DNA of 64,000 nucleotides from Leptoclinus maculatus (lineage: Eukaryota; Chordata; Actinopteri; Perciformes; Stichaeidae). The notes beneath the pieces were generated by a model that did no database searches, was not told the DNA's origin, and worked only from the letters and a program-made list of their open reading frames with translations. A program made the translations under genes and the position numbers. How positions within the stretch are numbered: the stretch's first letter is position 1; every line of letters starts with the position of its first letter. Below, piece by piece: positions 58,001 to 64,000 of this stretch. Where the stretch lies: NCBI GenBank assembly GCA_032191485.1, contig JAVDOI010000011.1:22786887-22850886 (forward strand). Reading direction: 5' to 3'.

Positions 58001-61000
58001 ACATGGTTTAATAATGATACATGATGTAGGATTCTGTTTCCTAAATGTCCACAACATCTTTGACGTTCTACCGGGCTAGTCAACGCACTTCTTCAACAGC
58101 CATAGAGTACTTAATCAAAGCACTTATTTGTTTGGTAATCAGCTGCTTTGGGATCCTCATTCAGAAGGAATTATGATTCTGTAAGTCTGCGTAGCCGCTG
58201 GGTAATGAAAGCAGGAAAAGCACCATGAAAAATGTTGCTGTCGTGGATGCTGAGAATGTCGCCCATCTGAATACGCTAAAAATGTGCCCAGTCCGTCGAG
58301 ACCTCAAGTCAGCGGATAAATCTCAACGAGAATGGAGACATTTTGACAACCACAACAGTCAAGTATTCTCTCCCACTTCTAAATATACTGTAGCTGCTGG
58401 GTCTGACACATACTGAGTTTTTGTTTGCGTGTGTGTGTGTGTCTGCAGGGCTTTAGCGGTGTAAGCCAGGTTTTGAGCCTGTCAGTGTCTCTATAGCCTC
58501 TAATCCATGTGTGGAGCGAAGGGTGACCATCTCTCCCTTGCTTCCTCTCTCTCTCTCTCTCTCTCTCAGTCTCTCCATCTCTACCTAAGCCTCTTTTCAC
58601 CACAATTTAACACCAATCGTCCTTTTCACAATGCTGCCCATAGTCCCACCGTGACCTCTGCACACACGCACACGCTATGACCCCCCCCCCACCACCATGT
58701 CGTTCCATACTGTTGTAGTGGCATCGTTTTTCTCAATCTTAATGTCTCTCCATCGCTGTCAATTTGTCTATCTCCCTTTCTCTCATTTGTCTCTTTCTAT
58801 CAGGCAACTGTCAAAGAGGTAAAGAAGAATGTGATTCAGGGATATATATATATATTATTCTATGCATCTTGGTATTTTCATAGCATTAGAGATGTTTTTG
58901 AGGTTTATTGTGATTCCTCATTTTTATAGTGAAAATATTTTTCCAAAGTTGCCAGTGCAAATGCCACCTCAGTCCCCAGCAGGAGGACTGTGTCTGTCTT
59001 TGACTCTTGCACTACTGGCACATTAGTAAAGATGTTCAGTTTGCAGTCACATATGTTTTTTTGACTGGTGTAGATTCTAGTTGCCTTCAAAGTTGCTAAA
59101 GTTTAGTTAGCACGGATGTTTATGTTATATAGTTGGTAAGTTGAAAGAGTTGATTTTTTATGTTCAGTAAGGTGAGAAAAAGGACTGCTTCATCACTAGC
59201 ATATATCTATATAGATATATATAGATATCTATAGATATGTATGCTTTCTATGCATAAATTGGTGACTTTGCCATGGAGGAAAATCATCGAGGTAATGCAC
59301 CAGAAAGCACCATGTAAAAAATGGGGAGGGGGGGGGGGGGGCACCTTTTTTTTACCCATGATGAGTTTGCATGTCTGACCCTAACTTGTAGTCCATAGTA
59401 TGGCTCCAAAACACTGAATCCCAGAATGCTCTTTGTTAGACCCTCCCTATTATTTGCAGATGCTCCTCAAACTCCTCCTTTGTAACACGGGTTGTTAAAA
59501 CATAAGTGGTTTTAAAGCCTGAGTTTAATGGCAAAAGTAAGGATACGGACTTGACAGAGCCCCTCCAGAGCAACACACACATTGAACAAATGTTTCCTCA
59601 GGTTCAGTAGGGAATGGTACGGAAAAACACAAGCTCCTCTGTTTCAATTGCAACAGAGTCTCTGGCAGCTTTTTCCATTACTCGCCTCCTGGACAAGGTG
59701 TAGGATTGGTTTAAAAAGTGTTTGTGGCAAAATGAAATCACAGGTTGTTCCACAAAAAAAACAAGATATTGTACTTTATGATAGTTTGTTTCCCATCTGC
59801 ACTACAGAGAGCACGGCCTTTCACTGCCTTATCTTTAATTAATGTACACTTTTCTGCCTGTAATTAAATATAAATCAGAGTAACAAACAGGCGGAGGAAG
59901 ATGGCAGTGCCTCATTTCCGCCGTTAGTATTGTCTGCAGTCCTTCTTTCAGCCCCCACAATCAATAAGGTCGGGCATCGTCTACGTTGTCGGAAAGGCGG
60001 AACCCAAAGAAGGTCACATGAATGCTGCTGCTCGCAGACCTCACTGAACACTACTCCAGACGAGCTCATTAGCTCCTCTCTTGTCTCATTTGGATTCAGG
60101 GAGCTGGACAGTCACTGTTTAGAGAGATTTTTGTGAGTAAATTAAACTAAAACTGTAATTTCCCCAGCGGAAGCCATTGCTCCGTGAAAACCCACAAAAC
60201 ACTAAATCCAATGTAAATTCATCCAAGGCTTACTGAAGATTTGCTCCAGTCCCACCAGAGGATCACTCATGTCAACACATTTAGGGAACTTTAGGACAGA
60301 TGCTGTATTTTCCTGAATTTTAACACAATTCAAATGTCTTCTTGAAATTGTGAGGAAGTGAGGCATGTTTGAATGTACAGCATACAGTGCATGTGTGCCA
60401 TCTAAATTATGTAAAGCCATGATCTAGATTTGAGATGCAGGTTAATGCAAAGTGAAAGGGGAGCTTGATCCACGCGGAGCACAGAGAGTTTCAGGAAAAA
60501 AAGAATCTCTCCGCTCTCTTGCTGCAAAACCCTACGATGAAGATTATGTAAGGAGCAACATAATCAATCTTCCCACAATACTTCACTGTACGAACACATA
60601 TTCTACCACCTACAAAGCTTGCATAGGCAGAGGTCCCATGCAGGTACTATGACAAACGCAATGTTCGTCTGTACGTGAGAATGCAGGCCTTCCTACAGAA
60701 TACATGAATTGGGAAAAGGAGAGGAGCTGGAGAGAGCATCGCTGGCGGTTACAGAGAAACCCTCTCTTCTATTTCAAACCTTCGTCTCCGTCTTGTTCAG
60801 GAGGAAGTATCTTTGGCAGTTGAGAGTATTTAAAGAAAGAGAGCGCTGACGCACAGAAGGCAGACACAGATGCACAGATTAAGTAAGAGACACAAGGAAG
60901 AGATGTGTCTAAGGAAACTAAAAGAGTAAGCGAGGTGTAGGAAAACATGTTTTGTGTTTCAAAGTTGCCCTCTGTGTGCAGTTGGGAGGAAGCAACTCTT

Positions 61001-61005
61001 GATGC
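55090..61005. other. Long stretch without recognised gene
   Basis: Contains an 11-base G run (56880-56890), a CT tract (58545-58567), a C10 run (58681-58690), a palindrome-rich TATA/AGATAT patch (59199-59238) and a 14-base G run (59328-59341). ORFs are all under 95 codons and unsupported. The segment 57580-57800 is AT-rich and repeat-poor, with ATCAATGAAATGG and GTTAATTAAACTC, and could be conserved non-coding DNA (inference). Confidence 0.4.
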
Positions 61006-61009
61006 TTCC

Positions 61010-62120
61010 TACGCAGTTCAGCCTCAGGCCTCAGGTTCCATGTGAACATCCCTGTGTTCTTACCCAGTCGGTTCGCTCCCAGTGCTACAGAAGACTTTAG
61101 GGTTCGGCTAGAGACGCTCGGTGAGACGTGGAGATGCTGTGTAAGAGCTTAGTCCGATCCAGCCCAAATGGGACTTCTCGCTCGGTTAGTCACGCTTCGT
61201 TGCGGTATAACACAAATGTGCACGGATACACAGAGGAGGTTCAGGCCACAGACACTGGGAGAGAGAGGCTTTTGTGACTACACGGCAGGTATTTTAGCAT
61301 ACATGTAGCTACAGCAGAAATCCACCTTCTTACAGCAGCGGGGCTCTGAAATGAACGTGGACGGGAGTTCTCTCTCCGTTAGTTGCGCTTCCTTCTTGCA
61401 TGTAAAACATTTACACGGACACAGAAAGGGCTTCAGCCACAGACAACTACACAGGGAAGCTTCTGGGGCAATATTGGTATGGTGACATACAAATGTAGGA
61501 ATTGTAGAAATCAGAAATGAATGAGTGTATCTCCAAACATCAGCAAGAGGTGACCGTTTCCAATCACGTTAGTACACAAATATCCTGATAGCTGATGTCG
61601 GTGATGTCAACATGTTTGCCCACATGGTGGAGCTGGAGGTTGCTTTTGGTGGAAGTGTTCCCCTTAGTGCTGTTTAGGAGACAATTTTGTATTTCACAAT
61701 TCAAATTATTCTTTGGCCACCTGGGGGCAGTGGTTAGTATGATGAACATGTTAGCAAGAAGTTGCCGAAGCAATTGCAACATTAGCATTCATTTGGAGTC
61801 ATGCTTCTGGCCAACTAACGAGTGGAATCCGACCTCTGAGGAAATATCTGGGTCTTCAGCTGCTAAACGCTTCACTGTGTCCATCATCGAGTTGATAACT
61901 CTGTCAGTCTGTTTGGTGCTGGGCAGGTAGTGCACCGTGTATTCATGAGCACTTCTTCAACGGAAACAGCTGCCTGCTCTGACTGGAAACTAGTTTGATC
62001 AGAAGAGTAAGAGTGAACCAAAACAGTGAATTTGAGGGTCCGGCGGCAAGGGGAACCACAGAGTTAGCCACTAGCTCTCTATGGGATAGTCACATACCAC
62101 TTTCCTAATACACATTGTAC
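61010..62120. repeat. Candidate composite repeat with internal duplication
   Basis: Two diverged direct repeats of about 105 bp lie at 61167-61274 and 61361-61466. Shared blocks are GGGA(C/G)TTCTC.CTC, CGTTAGT..CGCTTC, AAACATTTACACGGACACAGA versus AAATGTGCACGGATACACAGA, CAGCCACAGACA versus CAGGCCACAGACA, and G.GAG.CTT.TGG. Downstream, GCCACCTGGGGGCAGTGGTTAG, GGAAATATCTGGGTCTTCAGCTGCTAAACGC and AACGGAAACAGCTGCCTGCTCTGACTGG look like a fish dispersed repeat from memory. A 111-codon frame inside has no domain. Confidence 0.5.
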
Positions 62121-62124
62121 GAGT

Positions 62125-63030
62125 GCAGCTTTAATAGTGTACTTATCTTACTTAACTGGAGGATTATTGAAAAGATGTGATGTTTTACTAACTGTATGTG
62201 ATGGAGTAACTTTTGAAGACACTTTTTTTTCCTGAATGCGCAGTAATGGAAAGAAAGAAAGAAAGACATTAGAACTTTAAAAGTCACCTAATCAAATGAA
62301 AATCCTTTGATTCTATTGCAATTATATTTATTTGTGCATTACTGTGTAATGTATCTAAAATTAGAATTTGATTTGGACGAACAGAGCCACTCTACATCAG
62401 AAGTCTGGAGCAGAGCCAAGTACAGCTTTATTAGAGCCCCCCCCTACTAATCCCAATAACAGTGTTTGCCTCCAAAGAGACTAGGCTGGATTGGTGATGC
62501 ATCACGCCTCAATAGACTACATGAGCTTTTTGTTGAATAGCCTTTCTGATCGGATTGGTAGCAGTCTTCTGTTACCTTGTTCTGAGTAAGAAATGTAACT
62601 TCAAAGCAATGCCTGGGGAGGGGGTCAAAAACACATACCTCCTCTGATCATAGAAATGTACATAATGAAAGCATTGGATAAACTGAATACTCTAAACTTT
62701 ACTCTTTACTTTTATTTGGGTTAGCAGCCTTGAACGAGTCCTTATTCTGCACAAATCAAGACCAAAAGACCAAGTGATCACACACAAGCACTACAAGAGG
62801 CATGCTTAGTACTTGCCTTAGTGTGTAGAAATCATGCATGTTAAATTAAAAGGCAGAGACATCTTCACTCAGCAAGATGACATTTCCACAGGTCAGCATT
62901 ATGCCCCCCCCCCCATGAGACCTTTGATTGGTCAGCTCTCAGCCAACCAGCAGGAGGCTGGGAGGAAGGAGCCTGGAGACCCCTGCATGATAATTGGCTC
63001 CTCACTGTCTGAAAAACAAGAACTAAAGAG
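62125..63030. other. No recognised gene
   Basis: Contains a short AAAG tandem (62250-62265) and a C11 run (62904-62914). Confidence 0.45.
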
Positions 63031-63036
63031 AGCAAC

Positions 63037-63042
63037 ACAGAC

Positions 63043-63074
<32 letters not shown>

Positions 63075-63090
63075 GTGATAGATAGATAGA
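63037..63090. repeat. (ACAG)n / (GATA)n tetranucleotide repeats
   Basis: About nine ACAG units (one GATA variant) are followed by four GATA units at 63076-63090. Confidence 0.92.
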
Positions 63091-63555
63091 AAGATATACA
63101 GGCAGGCTGGCTCTGGACTAAGACAAGAATAGCTACTTTAGAGATTGTCGAAAGAAAAATGTTGTTTTGATGGTCACATATTGGGAAGACATTAGCGATG
63201 TAGCTCACTAGACAAATAATGTGTGTGGCCTCTAATTGGCTACTGTAACTGGGTGTCCTGCAGTGATTCAAGCTGACTGCAGGGACAGTGAGACACACAT
63301 ACTGTACACACACACACACGATTACCGACAAGGCTGCAATTAATGATGGCAACAGAGTCAACATAGAGCCGATGCCAGTTAGAGGAGAGCGAGAGGAGAT
63401 GGAGAGAGAAAAAGAAAGGGAGAGGGGATTTAATGATTTGATATTGTCTCTCCATCAACTTTTTTACTGGACAAAAAGAGTTAAACAGCAAAGAGAGAGA
63501 GGGTGAATTAATGCTGTGAATCAACCAGTGATGATCTGAGTGGCACCCTTTGTAC
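63091..63555. other. No recognised feature
   Basis: A short (AC)6 at 63306-63319 and a purine-rich patch (63385-63430). No gene. Confidence 0.45.
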
Positions 63556-63559
63556 AAAC

Positions 63560-63720
63560 CAGTGACATCCCCATCAGCCTAAAGTAAGATAGTGAAAATG
63601 ATATCCGCTAAACATCAGCATGTTAGCATTGTCATTGTTTCCTTGATTAATGTCCCCATGTACCTGAACGTATGCACTAGGCCTAAGTACAACTTCAAAG
63701 AGGTGCAAGGTGCAAGCATG
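63560..63720 (+). repeat. Fish dispersed repeat family E, third copy (fragment)
   Basis: AGTGACATCCCCATCAGCCT, then ATATCCGCTAAACATCAGCATGTTAGCATTGTCATTGT and AGGCCTAAGTACAACTTCAAAGAGG, match the 3' part of the family at 44085-44740 (ATGACATTCCCATCAGCCTC; TGCCTAAGTACAGCCTCACAG). Confidence 0.6.
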
Positions 63721-63835
63721 ACTTTAGCTGGTATTGTGTTGGCGGCTGGTAGTGTTCAGTGCGTAACTTAAGTCGGCAAAGACACGCACTCATTCCTCAC
63801 ATCCTCGGCTGACCTATTTACCTGATCAAAGACCT

Positions 63836-63841
<6 letters not shown>

Positions 63842-63866
<25 letters not shown>
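63842..63866. repeat. (TG)12 microsatellite
   Basis: Uninterrupted run near the window end. No feature is seen after it. Confidence 0.93.
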
Positions 63867-64000
63867 AGGAGGCAAACTAAGCTGTCTTCCTCCTCCAGTT
63901 ACAGCTTGCACATGTTTATTTCATGTATGCAGAGGAGAGATAGAGTGTGTATGTATTCAGTGTTTCCTTCAGGGTTTTGTGAGACTATGGTGGGTGGACC

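Overview
The window looks like nuclear DNA from a teleost fish, probably a percomorph. This rests on very dense (CA)n/(TG)n microsatellites, a tRNA-derived V-SINE, several dead L2/CR1/Rex1-type LINE fragments, and many short dispersed repeats of a kind common in fish genomes. The repeat families are recognised from memory, not by a database search.

I find no credible protein-coding gene, exon chain, rRNA, functional tRNA gene, CRISPR array or bacterial feature. The long open frames are low-complexity translations (CVCV or THTH from dinucleotide repeats, a 16-bp minisatellite, a 39-bp minisatellite) or decayed reverse transcriptase. The 64 kb is best read as intergenic or deep intronic DNA.

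Layout. 0-6.5 kb: dispersed repeat copies (families A, B, C) and CA repeats. 6.8-10.6 kb: two plus-strand LINE 3' fragments. 11.4-13.6 kb: a family A copy, a minus-strand V-SINE and a palindromic MITE-like element. 14-20 kb: CA/TG clusters and family A and B copies. 20.3-21.1 kb: a GT-rich 39-bp minisatellite. 22.4-28.2 kb: a SINE, a LINE tail, a (TG)34 and a very long (GT)69. 29.8-35 kb: an ACAGGAA-rich repeat, family A copies and a minus-strand L2-like RT relic. 35-44 kb: microsatellites, a 24-base G run and a telomere-like fish repeat. 44-46 kb: an internally repetitive fish element, then a 40-unit 16-bp minisatellite. 47.8 kb: a strong short hairpin. 49.6-52.2 kb: repeat copies and a (TG)51/(GA)23 cluster. 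55 kb: a SINE head. 61-62.1 kb: a repeat with internal duplication. The end holds ACAG/GATA and GT repeats.

The most notable observations are structural: the 16-bp minisatellite, open in all three forward frames, with an ordered variant map and an internal 128-bp duplication; a 21-bp perfect-stem hairpin; a dispersed family with seven copies here; and a V-SINE that lost its B box between short direct repeats. I see no evidence of a new multi-gene system.
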